This document shows, in pieces, positions 1-8,075 of a DNA stretch of 64,000 nucleotides. Every line of letters begins with the position of its first letter. The stretch's first letter is position 1. Origin of the DNA: Ferrovibrio sp. (lineage in GTDB: Bacteria > Pseudomonadota > Alphaproteobacteria > Ferrovibrionales > Ferrovibrionaceae). The stretch is taken from the NCBI RefSeq assembly GCF_017994015.1, contig NZ_JAGOLP010000007.1:1-64000 (forward strand), in the 5' to 3' direction. The translations under genes and the position numbers were made by a program. The notes below the pieces were generated by a model. It worked only from the letters and a program-made list of their open reading frames with translations. It searched no databases and was not told the DNA's origin.

Positions 1-2
1 AT

Positions 3-1127
3 CTCAAGCTGTTCGATCCCGGCCTGGACGTGACCCTGGTGGATCGCGATGCGGTCTACACCACCTGCCCGTTCTCGAATTATGTGCTGGGCGGCATCCG
101 CGACCTTGGCTCGATCCAGCATCGCCGCGACCCGCTGAACAAGCGCTGGGGCGTGCGGCTGGTGCAGGGCAATGCCACGGCGCTGGACCTGACGGCCAAG
201 CGCGTGCGGCTGGCCGATGGCGCACAACTGCCCTATGACCGCCTGGTGGTGGCGCCGGGTATCGAGCTGAAATATGACGGCGTGCCGGGCTATAGTGAAA
301 AGGCTGCCGAGCGTGTGCCGCATGCCTGGAAGGCCGGGGCTCAGACCGCCCTGCTGCGGCGCCAGCTTGAGGCGATGCCCGATGGCGGCACCGTGATCGT
401 TGCGCCGCCGGGCAATCCGTTCCGCTGCCCGCCCGGGCCGTATGAGCGGGTGAGCATGATCGCCTGGTATCTCAAGAACAAGAAGCCGAAATCCAAGATC
501 CTGATCCTGGATGCCAAGGATGCCTTCTCCAAGCAGGGCCTGTTCATCAGTGCCTGGGAATCGCAATATCCCGGCATGATCACCTGGCTGGCCGGCAAGG
601 ATGGCGGCAAGGTGGAAGAGATCGACGTGGCCAACATGACGGTGAAGGCCGGCTTCGGCAACGAAAAGGGCGCCGTTATCAACCTGATCCCGCCGCAAAG
701 TGCTGGCAAGATCGCCATCGATGCCGGCCTTGCAGAAGCCAATGGCTGGTGCGCCGTCGATCCGAAAAACTTTGCCTCGCGTAAGGCGCAGGATGTGTAT
801 GTGCTGGGCGATGCCTCGATTGCCGGCGCCATGCCGAAATCCGGCTCGGCGGCCAATAGCCAGGCCAAGGTGGTGGCGGCCAGCATCGTCGCCAGCCTGC
901 GCGGCCAGGCGGCGCCGCCCGCCGTGTATCACAACACCTGCTACAGCCTGGTGACGCCGGATTACGGCATCTCGGTCACCGGCACCTACCGCCCCGGCGA
1001 AACCGTGGCCGAAATGCCCAATAGCGGCGGCGTCAGCCCCGGCCAGGCCGATGCGGCCTTCCGCAAGCGCGAGGCGGAATATACCCAGGGCTGGTATGCC
1101 GGCATCATCGCCGACGCCTTCGGCTGA
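3..1127 (+). CDS. fccB: Sulfide dehydrogenase (flavocytochrome c) flavoprotein subunit, 5' partial
   Basis: The reading frame is open from the left edge, so the N-terminal FAD-binding glycine motif lies outside the window. What remains reads as a two-dinucleotide-domain flavoprotein of the FccB/SoxF type. It has a cysteine in a [12 protein letters not shown] context near the start, a second cysteine in [12 protein letters not shown], and the FAD-contacting motif VYVLGDAS near the C terminus, followed by a C-terminal domain with another cysteine (NTCYSLV). Proteins of this family oxidise sulfide in the periplasm and pass electrons to a cytochrome c partner, which would be encoded upstream of the window. 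The FccB-type CPFSN context argues against a plain NADH-type reductase. The gene ends just before a strong terminator, so it is the last gene of its operon. Confidence 0.8.
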   Translation, partial: LKLFDPGLDVTLVDRDAVYTTCPFSNYVLGGIRDLGSIQHRRDPLNKRWGVRLVQGNATALDLTAKRVRLADGAQLPYDRLVVAPGIELKYDGVPGYSEKAAERVPHAWKAGAQTALLRRQLEAMPDGGTVIVAPPGNPFRCPPGPYERVSMIAWYLKNKKPKSKILILDAKDAFSKQGLFISAWESQYPGMITWLAGKDGGKVEEIDVANMTVKAGFGNEKGAVINLIPPQSAGKIAIDAGLAEANGWCAVDPKNFASRKAQDVYVLGDASIAGAMPKSGSAANSQAKVVAASIVASLRGQAAPPAVYHNTCYSLVTPDYGISVTGTYRPGETVAEMPNSGGVSPGQADAAFRKREAEYTQGWYAGIIADAFG

Positions 1128-1147
1128 GGCGCCATTCAGCACAGCGG

Positions 1148-1180
1148 AAAGCCCGGCCCAGTAAAAGGGCCGGGCTTTTT
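1148..1180 (+). terminator. Rho-independent terminator after fccB
   Basis: A perfect 12-bp GC-rich stem (AAAGCCCGGCCC paired with GGGCCGGGCTTT), a 7-base loop and a short T run lie about 20 bases after the flavoprotein stop codon. Confidence 0.9.
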
Positions 1181-1250
1181 GCGTTTTACCTACAGAATGC
1201 GATACCCGCTTGCGCGGCTATGACAAGACGGGGCAAACGCCGACGAGGTT

Positions 1251-1484
1251 TTAAGCCCTGCGTTTCTGCTCGGTCTGCATCATCTCGCGCAGGCGGCGCT
1301 CCAGCGCCGGGGTCACCGGATCAATGCCGCGCAGGACCAGGGTTAGCGCCATGCGCGACAGGCCAAGCTTCTGGGCCAGGTCTTCCAGCGTGCGGTTCTG
1401 CGTGGCACACCAGCGCGTCACCGCCACATCGGTGTCTTTCGGGAAGAAGCGCTGGCTGCCAAAGACAAATGATTCGGGGAGCAT
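1251..1484 (-). CDS. Small helix-turn-helix protein of unknown role
   Basis: A 77-residue protein. The middle (about residues 31-70) reads like a Cro/XRE-type helix-turn-helix: RTLEDLAQKLGLSR followed by a putative recognition helix and a basic C-terminal helix. There is no room for a ligand-binding domain. It lies downstream of the dehydratase gene on the same strand with a 48-base gap and could be co-transcribed with it. It may be a small DNA-binding regulator of the dehydratase/RraA pair, but this is only inferred from position. The ATG is preceded by a weak ribosome site. Confidence 0.55.
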   Translation of the reverse strand: MLPESFVFGSQRFFPKDTDVAVTRWCATQNRTLEDLAQKLGLSRMALTLVLRGIDPVTPALERRLREMMQTEQKRRA

Positions 1485-1532
1485 GAATCCCGATTACGCT
1501 AGTTCCCGGCCGGTTTCAACCGCTATTCCGGC

Positions 1533-3257
1533 TTAGTCAGAATTGGGTGGTTTTGGCGGCACCAGGAAGTCAAAATCGCAGCCGCCATCAGCCTGCAACA
1601 CGGTTTCCATGTATAATTTGGCATAGCCGCGTGCCGGGATGGCAGGCGGTGGCGGGGCAGCTTCGCGGCGGCGTTGCAGTTCCGCTTCATCCACCAGCAT
1701 GTCGATGCTGCGGGCGGGCACATCCAGGCGAATACGGTCGCCATTGCGCACCAGCGCCAGCGGCCCGCCATCGGCCGATTCCGGCGTGATATGCAGCACG
1801 ATGGTGCCAAACGCGGTGCCGCTCATACGCGCATCGGAAATCCGCACCATGTCCTTCACGCCCAGGCGTGCCAGCTTTTTCGGGATCGGCAGATAGCCGG
1901 CTTCCGGCATGCCCGGCGCACCTTTCGGCCCGGCATTGCGCAGCACCAGCACATCATCGGCGGTCACATCCAGATCGGGATCGTCGACCCGGTTGGTCAT
2001 GTCCTCCACCGATTCAAACACCACGGCGCGGCCTTCATGCTGCATCAGCTTGACCGAGGCCGCCGCCTGCTTGATCACGGCGCCGCGTGGCGCCAGATTG
2101 CCATGCAGCACCGCCATGCCGCCTTCCGCCTTGAGCGGATTGCTGCGCGGCCGGATTGCGGTCTGGCCACGCACCTCCTCGGCGCCGCCCACCACGTCGG
2201 CCAGCGTGCCGCCGGCCACAGTGGGCGCCGACAGGTCGAGCAGGTCGGTGAGTTCACGCATCAGGCGCGGCAAGCCGCCGGCATGATGGAAATGCTCCAT
2301 GTAATCGTCGCCCGAGGGCTTCAGGTCGATCAGCACCGGGGTGTTACGGCCGATCTGGTTGAAATCATCCAGATTAAGCTCCAGCCCGGCGCGGCCGGCC
2401 ATGGCGGCCAGATGCACAATGCCGTTGGTGCTGCCGCCGATGGCCTGCAATACCACCTGGGCATTGCGCAGCGAAGCGGGCGTCATCAGCTCGCTCGGGC
2501 GCGGCCCGCCACTCACCGCCATCTCGGCGGCACGCTTGCCGCTGGCTTCGGCAATGCGACGGCGTTCTGCATGCGGCGCCGGAATCGTGGCGCCCAGCGG
2601 CAGGGTGAAACCCAGCGCCTCGGAAATGCAGGCCATGGTGCTGGCAGTGCCCATCACCATGCAGGTGCCCACCGATGGCGCCAGGCGGTTCGACACCGCC
2701 TCGATCTCGGCCGCATCGATCTGCCCGCCGCGATAGCTGCCCCACAGCCGGCGGCAATCGGTGCAGGCGCCCAGCACTTCGCCCTGATGATGCCCCACCA
2801 CCATCGGCCCAACCGGCAGGAAGATAGTGGGCAGGTCCACACTGATGGCGCCCATCAGCTGCGCCGGCACGGTCTTGTCGCAGCCGCCAATCAGCACGAT
2901 GGAATCCATCGGCTGGGCGCGCAGCATTTCCTCGGTATCCATCGCCATCAGATTGCGCAGGAACATCGAGGTGGGATGCGCGAAGCTTTCATGGATTGAG
3001 ATGGTGGGAAACACCATCGGCAGGCCGCCGGCCAGCATCACGCCGCGCTTCACCGCTTCGATCAGGTCCGGCACGTTACCATGGCAGGGATTGAAGTCGC
3101 TGTAGGTGTTGGTGATGCCTACAATGGGCCGGTCCAGCGCGTCGTCGGAATAACCCGCCGCCTTGATGAACACCTTGCGCAGAAACAGCGAAAAATCCTT
3201 GTCGCCATAACTGGTCAGGCCCTTGCGCAAGCCTTTGGTGATGGGGCCCTGGCTCAT
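1533..3257 (-). CDS. IlvD/Edd-family dehydratase (sugar-acid or dihydroxy-acid dehydratase)
   Basis: A 574-residue member of the IlvD/Edd family, iron-sulfur enzymes that remove water from dihydroxy acids or aldonic acids to give 2-keto acids. Candidate cluster ligands are visible: Cys58 (NPCHGN), Cys126 (GGCDKTVPA) and Cys199 (GTCMVMGTASTM). The last motif is characteristic of the family. The ATG at 3257 gives an N terminus MSQGPITKG that fits the family; a longer in-frame extension would overlap the upstream gene and looks like noise. The RraA-like gene ends 10 bases upstream, so the two form one transcription unit. The pairing with an RraA-type aldolase suggests sugar-acid or hydroxy-acid breakdown rather than valine/isoleucine synthesis. 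The substrate cannot be read from the sequence. Confidence 0.85.
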   Translation of the reverse strand: MSQGPITKGLRKGLTSYGDKDFSLFLRKVFIKAAGYSDDALDRPIVGITNTYSDFNPCHGNVPDLIEAVKRGVMLAGGLPMVFPTISIHESFAHPTSMFLRNLMAMDTEEMLRAQPMDSIVLIGGCDKTVPAQLMGAISVDLPTIFLPVGPMVVGHHQGEVLGACTDCRRLWGSYRGGQIDAAEIEAVSNRLAPSVGTCMVMGTASTMACISEALGFTLPLGATIPAPHAERRRIAEASGKRAAEMAVSGGPRPSELMTPASLRNAQVVLQAIGGSTNGIVHLAAMAGRAGLELNLDDFNQIGRNTPVLIDLKPSGDDYMEHFHHAGGLPRLMRELTDLLDLSAPTVAGGTLADVVGGAEEVRGQTAIRPRSNPLKAEGGMAVLHGNLAPRGAVIKQAAASVKLMQHEGRAVVFESVEDMTNRVDDPDLDVTADDVLVLRNAGPKGAPGMPEAGYLPIPKKLARLGVKDMVRISDARMSGTAFGTIVLHITPESADGGPLALVRNGDRIRLDVPARSIDMLVDEAELQRRREAAPPPPAIPARGYAKLYMETVLQADGGCDFDFLVPPKPPNSD

Positions 3258-3267
3258 GCTGCGGCGC

Positions 3268-3984
3268 TCACTTCTGCTTCGAGGCTTCGTAACGCGCCTT
3301 GGTGGCTTCGTTGGGCGGATACAGGCCGGGCAGCGGCACGCCGGCTTCGATCTCGCCCATGATCCAGGCTTCCTGGCGCTCCTGCTCCACCGCAATCGGC
3401 AGGATGGTTTCAAGCAAAGCCTGCGGGATCAGCACGGCGCCGTCATCATCCACCACGATCACATCATTGGGGAACACCGCCACGCCGCCGCAGGCAATCG
3501 GCTCCTGCCAGTCAACAAAGGTGAGACCGGCCACCGAGGGCGGTGCAGCGGCGCCCTGGCACCAGACCGGCAGGCCGGTGCCGAGCACGCCGGCCAGATC
3601 GCGCACCACGCCATCGGTGATCAGCGCCGCCACGCCGCGCTTCTGCATGCGGGCGCAGAGGATATCGCCAAAAATGCCGGCATCGGTGATGCCCATGGCA
3701 TCCACCACGGCGATGCAGCCTTCCGGCATCGCCTCGATGGCGCCACGGGTGGATTTCGGCGAGGCCCAGGATTCCGGCGTGGCCAAATCCTCGCGCGCCG
3801 GCACAAAACGTAGCGTGAAGGCGCGGCCCACCAGGCGCGGCTGGCCCGGGCGGATCGGCTTGGTGCCGCGCAGCCACACATTGCGCAGGCCCTTCTTGAG
3901 CAGCACGGTGGTGAGCGTGGCGGTGGAAATACCCTTGAGGATTTCGATGCTCTGCGGATCGAGCGGTTGTGCTTCGGCGGCCAT
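3268..3984 (-). CDS. RraA-like / 4-hydroxy-4-methyl-2-oxoglutarate aldolase-type protein
   Basis: A 238-residue protein of the RraA/HMG-aldolase fold. The conserved core is seen in [47 protein letters not shown] and [17 protein letters not shown]. The GD-x10-R and following D positions are those that bind metal and substrate in the aldolases. Members split pyruvate off hydroxy-keto acids; others, such as RraA, bind RNase E. The length here (RraA is about 160) and the dehydratase partner favour the metabolic role. The ATG at 3984 has an AGGAGAGG ribosome site upstream. It is the first gene of the minus-strand unit and faces the TetR gene across the operator region. Confidence 0.8.
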   Translation of the reverse strand: MAAEAQPLDPQSIEILKGISTATLTTVLLKKGLRNVWLRGTKPIRPGQPRLVGRAFTLRFVPAREDLATPESWASPKSTRGAIEAMPEGCIAVVDAMGITDAGIFGDILCARMQKRGVAALITDGVVRDLAGVLGTGLPVWCQGAAAPPSVAGLTFVDWQEPIACGGVAVFPNDVIVVDDDGAVLIPQALLETILPIAVEQERQEAWIMGEIEAGVPLPGLYPPNEATKARYEASKQK

Positions 3985-4112
3985 GGCCCGGTTTCCTCTC
4001 CTGATTGTTCATCGGAATATATCAGGGTTCAGCCGCCGGCTGCATCGGCTGACACCCGGCAAAAATCGGCAAAGCCAGGGAAACGTGAGAGAAAAAAATC
4101 CCTTGCGCTGCG

Positions 4113-4126
4113 AGTGAACGCTCACT
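4113..4126. promoter_or_regulatory. Palindromic operator 1 for the TetR-family regulator
   Basis: AGTGA-ACGC-TCACT is a perfect inverted repeat between the divergent RraA-like and TetR genes. It shares GCGAGTGA-n-CGCTCACT with a second copy 33 bases away. Confidence 0.65.
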
Positions 4127-4144
4127 ATAGATATTCGCGAAAGC

Positions 4145-4160
4145 GAGTGACCGCTCACTC
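4145..4160. promoter_or_regulatory. Palindromic operator 2 for the TetR-family regulator
   Basis: GAGTGA-CCGC-TCACTC is a perfect 6-bp inverted repeat ending 16 bases before the regulator's start codon. Centre-to-centre distance to operator 1 is 33 bp, about three helical turns, so dimers would sit on the same DNA face. The position suggests autorepression and possible control of the divergent genes. Confidence 0.7.
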
Positions 4161-4176
4161 TAATTGGGGAAACAGG

Positions 4177-4758
4177 ATGCGTAATACCGAGCCTGAACGC
4201 CGCGACGGCGACACCAAAGGCCATATCGCCAACACGGCCTTGATGCTGTTTGTGGCCAATGGCGTGGCCCAGACCACCACGCGGCAGATCGCCATGGCCG
4301 CCGGCATCGCGGAAGGCACCATCTATCGGCATTTTCCGAGCAAGGACGCCCTGGCCCTGGGGCTGTTTTTGCAGCGCCATGTGGCGCTGGCCCAAGCGCT
4401 GGCCGTGGTGACGGCGGCTGGCGACCTGACCGCCCGGATACGCGCCGCAGTGGATTGCTACTGCCACTTTGGCGATAGCGACTGGCCCGGATTCGCCTAT
4501 TATCACCTGAATATGCACATGTTTCTGCCACAACTGCCCGACGACCAGCCCAACCCGGTGGAGGTGATTGTGGGTATTGCCCGCGATGCCATCCGGCGCG
4601 GCGAATTACCCGAAAGCGAGGCCGAATTCCGTGCCGCCATGGCAATGGGCGTGATCCTGCAACCGGCGGTGCTGAAAATTTATGGCCGCCTGGATTTCCG
4701 CTTCGCCGACCGCGCCGACGCCTTTGCCGAGGCGATGCAGCGCGTTTTGTTTTCCTGA
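4177..4758 (+). CDS. TetR/AcrR-family transcriptional regulator
   Basis: A 193-residue protein with the usual TetR N-terminal DNA-binding domain: [20 protein letters not shown] at about residues 31-50, followed by FPSKDAL. The remaining roughly 140 residues form a helical ligand-binding domain with no recognisable ligand signature. The ATG at 4177 is chosen because a GGGGAAACAGG ribosome site lies just before it and because the N terminus then matches the family. A longer frame would run through the operators. The fusion transporter/acyltransferase gene starts 16 bases downstream, so the regulator probably controls that gene as well as itself. It may also act on the divergent dehydratase unit. 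Confidence 0.85.
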   Translation: MRNTEPERRDGDTKGHIANTALMLFVANGVAQTTTRQIAMAAGIAEGTIYRHFPSKDALALGLFLQRHVALAQALAVVTAAGDLTARIRAAVDCYCHFGDSDWPGFAYYHLNMHMFLPQLPDDQPNPVEVIVGIARDAIRRGELPESEAEFRAAMAMGVILQPAVLKIYGRLDFRFADRADAFAEAMQRVLFS

Positions 4759-4774
4759 ACCGAAAGCCACAGCC

Positions 4775-6643
4775 ATGAGCCACGCCAATCAATTCGATCT
4801 GCTGCGCACGCGCCGCTTCCTGCCGCTGTTCCTGACCCAGTTCGCCAATGCCTTCAACGACAACCTGTTCAAGAATGCGCTGATGGTGTTTCTCACCCTC
4901 ACCGCCGCCAATGGCAGCCTGCTGGTCAATCTCTGCGCCGGCCTGTTCATCCTGCCGTTTTTCCTGTTCTCCGCCACGGCCGGGCAACTGGCGGAAAAAC
5001 TCGACAAGGCCGGCATGACCCGCATCATCAAACAGGCGGAAATCGGCATCATGGCGCTGGGCGCCATCGGCTTCCTCAGCAACACAATCTGGCTGCTGGT
5101 GCTGGCGTTGTTTCTGATGGGGGTGCATTCCACCTTTTTCGGCCCGATCAAATACGCCATCCTGCCGCAGCATCTGAGCAGCGAGGAATTGATCGGCGGC
5201 AACGGCCTGATCGATATGGGCACCTTCATCGCCATCCTGATCGGCACCATCCTGGGCGGTGTTGCCATCGGGCTGGAAGACGGGCCGCGCTACATCGCCA
5301 TCGGCATCCTGATTGCCGCCGGGCTGGGCTATTGGGCCAGCCGCAGCATCCCCGCCGCGCCGGCCACCGCGCCCGAGCTGAAAATCGACTGGAACATCTT
5401 CCGTGCCACGGCAAGCTGCATGCGGCTGGCACGCGGCACGCGCTCGGTTTTCCTCTCCATCCTGGGCATCAGCTGGTTCTTCATGCTGGGCGCCACCTAT
5501 CTGACCCAGTTGCCGCTTTACGTCACCTCCGTGCTCGGCGGCCAGGCCGGCACCATCACCTTGCTGCTGGCCACCTTCTCCATCGGCGTCGGCACCGGCT
5601 CGCTGCTGTGCGAGCGGCTGTCGGGCCGCAGCATCGAACTGGGCCTGGTGCCGTTCGGCGCCATCGGCCTGCTGATCTTCGGCTTTGATCTGTATTTCGC
5701 TGCACCAGAGCCGTGGAGCGGCGCGTTGCGCGATGTGCAGACCGTGCTGGCCGATCCGATGGTGTGGCGGGTGATCGCCGACCTGTTCGGCATCGGCGTG
5801 TTCGGCGGTTTCTATGTGGTGCCGCTGTTTGCCATGATGCAGGCCCGTACTGCTCCGGAAACCCGCGCCCGCGTGGTGGCGGCCAACAACATCCTCAATG
5901 CCGGCTGCATGGTGCTGGCTGCCGGCCTGGGCATCCTGCTGCTCAGCCTGCTCGACTGGACCGTGCCGCAGGTTTTCCTGCTGTTTGCCGTGCTGAACAT
6001 TCCGGTGGCGCTATACATCTTCACCCTGCTGCCGGAATTCCTCATGCGTTTCCTGGTCTGGCTGCTGACCAGCCTGTGCTACCGCATCGAGCGGCAGGAT
6101 TTGGACAAAATCCCGGCCAGCGGCGCCGCCCTGCTGGTGAGCAACCATGTCAGCTTTGTGGATGCGCTGATCATCGCCGGCTCGTGCCGCCGCCCGATCC
6201 GCTTTGTGATGGAAGCGGCGATCTACCGCCTGCCGCTAATCAACTTCATCTGCCGCGTGGCTGGTGCGATCCCGATTGCGCCGCGCCGCGAAGCGCCGGA
6301 AGCCTATGAGGCCGCCTTCGCCCGCATTGCCGCCTATCTGCGCGACGACGAACTGGTGTTGATCTTTCCTGAAGGCCGCCTGACGGCGGATGGCACGATC
6401 AACGAATTCAAACCCGGCCTGCTGCGTATCCTGGAAGAAACCCCGGTGCCGGTGGTGCCGCTGGCGCTGAATGGCCTATGGGGCAGCTTCTTCTCCCATG
6501 CCGGCGGCGAAGCGATGCGGAAATGGCCGCGCCGGCTCTGGGCCAGGCTGCGTGTGGTGGCCGGCGATGCCCAGCCGCCGCAGCAGGCCAGCCCGGAAGC
6601 CCTGCGCGCCGTGGTGAGCAGCTTGCGCGGCGACTGGCCCTGA
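4775..6643 (+). CDS. MFS transporter fused to a PlsC-type acyltransferase
   Basis: A 622-residue two-domain membrane protein. Residues 1 to about 420 form a major-facilitator domain with many hydrophobic helices and the N-terminal motif FANAFNDNLFKNAL, as in lysophospholipid transporters of the LplT type. Residues about 430-600 form a glycerolipid acyltransferase domain: HVSFVD with His458 and Asp463, and FPEGR at 531-535. The arrangement resembles E. coli Aas/LplT chemistry (import of a lysophospholipid and re-acylation) but without the acyl-ACP synthetase domain. Acyl-CoA or acyl-ACP would have to be supplied separately. It sits directly behind the TetR gene in what looks like a two-gene operon and converges on recA. 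Confidence 0.85.
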   Translation: MSHANQFDLLRTRRFLPLFLTQFANAFNDNLFKNALMVFLTLTAANGSLLVNLCAGLFILPFFLFSATAGQLAEKLDKAGMTRIIKQAEIGIMALGAIGFLSNTIWLLVLALFLMGVHSTFFGPIKYAILPQHLSSEELIGGNGLIDMGTFIAILIGTILGGVAIGLEDGPRYIAIGILIAAGLGYWASRSIPAAPATAPELKIDWNIFRATASCMRLARGTRSVFLSILGISWFFMLGATYLTQLPLYVTSVLGGQAGTITLLLATFSIGVGTGSLLCERLSGRSIELGLVPFGAIGLLIFGFDLYFAAPEPWSGALRDVQTVLADPMVWRVIADLFGIGVFGGFYVVPLFAMMQARTAPETRARVVAANNILNAGCMVLAAGLGILLLSLLDWTVPQVFLLFAVLNIPVALYIFTLLPEFLMRFLVWLLTSLCYRIERQDLDKIPASGAALLVSNHVSFVDALIIAGSCRRPIRFVMEAAIYRLPLINFICRVAGAIPIAPRREAPEAYEAAFARIAAYLRDDELVLIFPEGRLTADGTINEFKPGLLRILEETPVPVVPLALNGLWGSFFSHAGGEAMRKWPRRLWARLRVVAGDAQPPQQASPEALRAVVSSLRGDWP

Positions 6644-6657
6644 GCAGTGCGGCGGGC

Positions 6658-6692
6658 AAAAAAAACCCCGGCGCCGAGTTCCGGCGCCGGGG
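6658..6692 (-). terminator. Rho-independent terminator of recA
   Basis: An 11-bp stem CCCCGGCGCCG / CGGCGCCGGGG with a 5-base loop. Read on the minus strand it is followed by a run of T (the plus-strand A run at 6658-6665). It lies about 75 bases past the recA stop, between the two convergent genes. Confidence 0.88.
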
Positions 6693-6764
6693 GTCCCATG
6701 GAGGAGAAAAATCGTGGGGCAAGCCGTGGATTACCAGCCGCCCACGCTGGGAAAACTGTAAAAC

Positions 6765-7853
6765 CTACTCAGAGTCACCGTCGCCATCTTCGCCCGGCCC
6801 GGCATCGATGGCAGCAGCCACCACACCGGCATTGGCGCGCACGGCGGCTTCGATCTTGGCGGCGACTTCCGGATGTTCACGCAGGAAATTCTTGGCCTGC
6901 TCGCGGCCCTGGCCGATACGCTGGCTGTCAAACGAGAACCAGGCGCCCGACTTCTCGACCACATTGGCCTTGACGCCGAGATCAACCAATTCGCCGGTCT
7001 TGGAAATGCCTTCGCCATACATGATGTCGAATTCCACCACCTTGAACGGCGGCGACACCTTGTTCTTCACCACCTTGACCCGGGTCTGGTTGCCGACCAC
7101 ATCGTCCTTGTTCTTGATGGCGCCGATGCGGCGGATATCCAGGCGCACGGAAGCATAGAATTTCAGCGCATTGCCGCCCGTGGTGGTTTCCGGGTTGCCA
7201 AACATCACGCCGATCTTCATGCGGATCTGGTTGATGAAGATCACCATGCAATTCGACTTGGAGATCGACGCGGTGAGCTTGCGCAAAGCCTGGCTCATCA
7301 GACGCGCCTGCAAGCCGACATGGGTGTCGCCCATCTCGCCTTCCAGTTCGGCCTGCGGCACCAGCGCGGCCACCGAGTCAATCACCAGCACCTCGATGGC
7401 GCCGGAACGCACCAGGGTATCGGCAATCTCAAGCGCCTGTTCGCCAGTATCGGGCTGCGAGATAAGCAGGTCGGCGATATTCACCCCCAGCTTGCGCGCA
7501 TAGGCCGGATCGAGCGCATGCTCGGCATCCACAAAGGCGCAGGTGCCGCCGCGCTTTTGCGCTTCGGCCACCACATGCAAAGCCACAGTGGTCTTGCCCG
7601 AGGATTCCGGCCCGTAAACTTCAATGATGCGGCCCTTGGGCAGGCCGCCGATGCCGAGCGCGATGTCGAGCCCGAGCGAGCCGGTGGAGATTGCTTCCAC
7701 TTCCATGCTCTGCCGCTGGCCCAGGCGCATGACCGAGCCTTTGCCGAAGGTGCGCTCAATCTGACTGAGCGCGGCTTCAAGCGCTTTACCCTTATCCATG
7801 TTCTCCTTGTCCACTAAACGGAGGCTGGCGGAAGATGCGGCAGAAGCTGCCAT
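6765..7853 (-). CDS. recA: Recombinase RecA
   Basis: A 362-residue RecA, the DNA strand-exchange ATPase of homologous recombination and the co-protease of the SOS response. The Walker A motif GPESSGKTT, the Walker B region [10 protein letters not shown], and the L1/L2 loop regions including [14 protein letters not shown] are all present. The C terminus is acidic, as usual. The ATG at 7853 gives [18 protein letters not shown], which matches alphaproteobacterial RecA N-terminal extensions and has an AGGATAGAGG ribosome site. A start at the later MDKGKAL is possible but less likely. It stands alone with its own upstream region and terminator. Confidence 0.97.
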   Translation of the reverse strand: MAASAASSASLRLVDKENMDKGKALEAALSQIERTFGKGSVMRLGQRQSMEVEAISTGSLGLDIALGIGGLPKGRIIEVYGPESSGKTTVALHVVAEAQKRGGTCAFVDAEHALDPAYARKLGVNIADLLISQPDTGEQALEIADTLVRSGAIEVLVIDSVAALVPQAELEGEMGDTHVGLQARLMSQALRKLTASISKSNCMVIFINQIRMKIGVMFGNPETTTGGNALKFYASVRLDIRRIGAIKNKDDVVGNQTRVKVVKNKVSPPFKVVEFDIMYGEGISKTGELVDLGVKANVVEKSGAWFSFDSQRIGQGREQAKNFLREHPEVAAKIEAAVRANAGVVAAAIDAGPGEDGDGDSE

Positions 7854-7917
7854 AGCGGACCTCTATCCTTTCACGGCCCCCGCAGAATTGCAATGAGGCT
7901 CGGTTAGGCCTGTATAT

Positions 7918-7932
7918 GTTCCGATTTTGTAT
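7918..7932. promoter_or_regulatory. Weak candidate LexA box upstream of recA
   Basis: GTTC-N7-GTAT with a T-rich spacer lies 65 bases before the recA start. The alphaproteobacterial LexA consensus is a direct repeat GTTC-N7-GTTC, so the second half-site has two mismatches. The rest of this 222-base intergenic region shows no better match. Confidence 0.25.
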
Positions 7933-8075
7933 GCTCTGTCCAGCAGAATTTATAAAGTGCTGGTTTCACTCATTTTTTTGCTTTGTTCCAGATATGGGCC
8001 AAGGCCTATTCCGGCTTGTTCCGGTTTTCCGGGCCGCCCCGGCGATTCTGCCGGAACATTCCCATAAGGGCTGTT

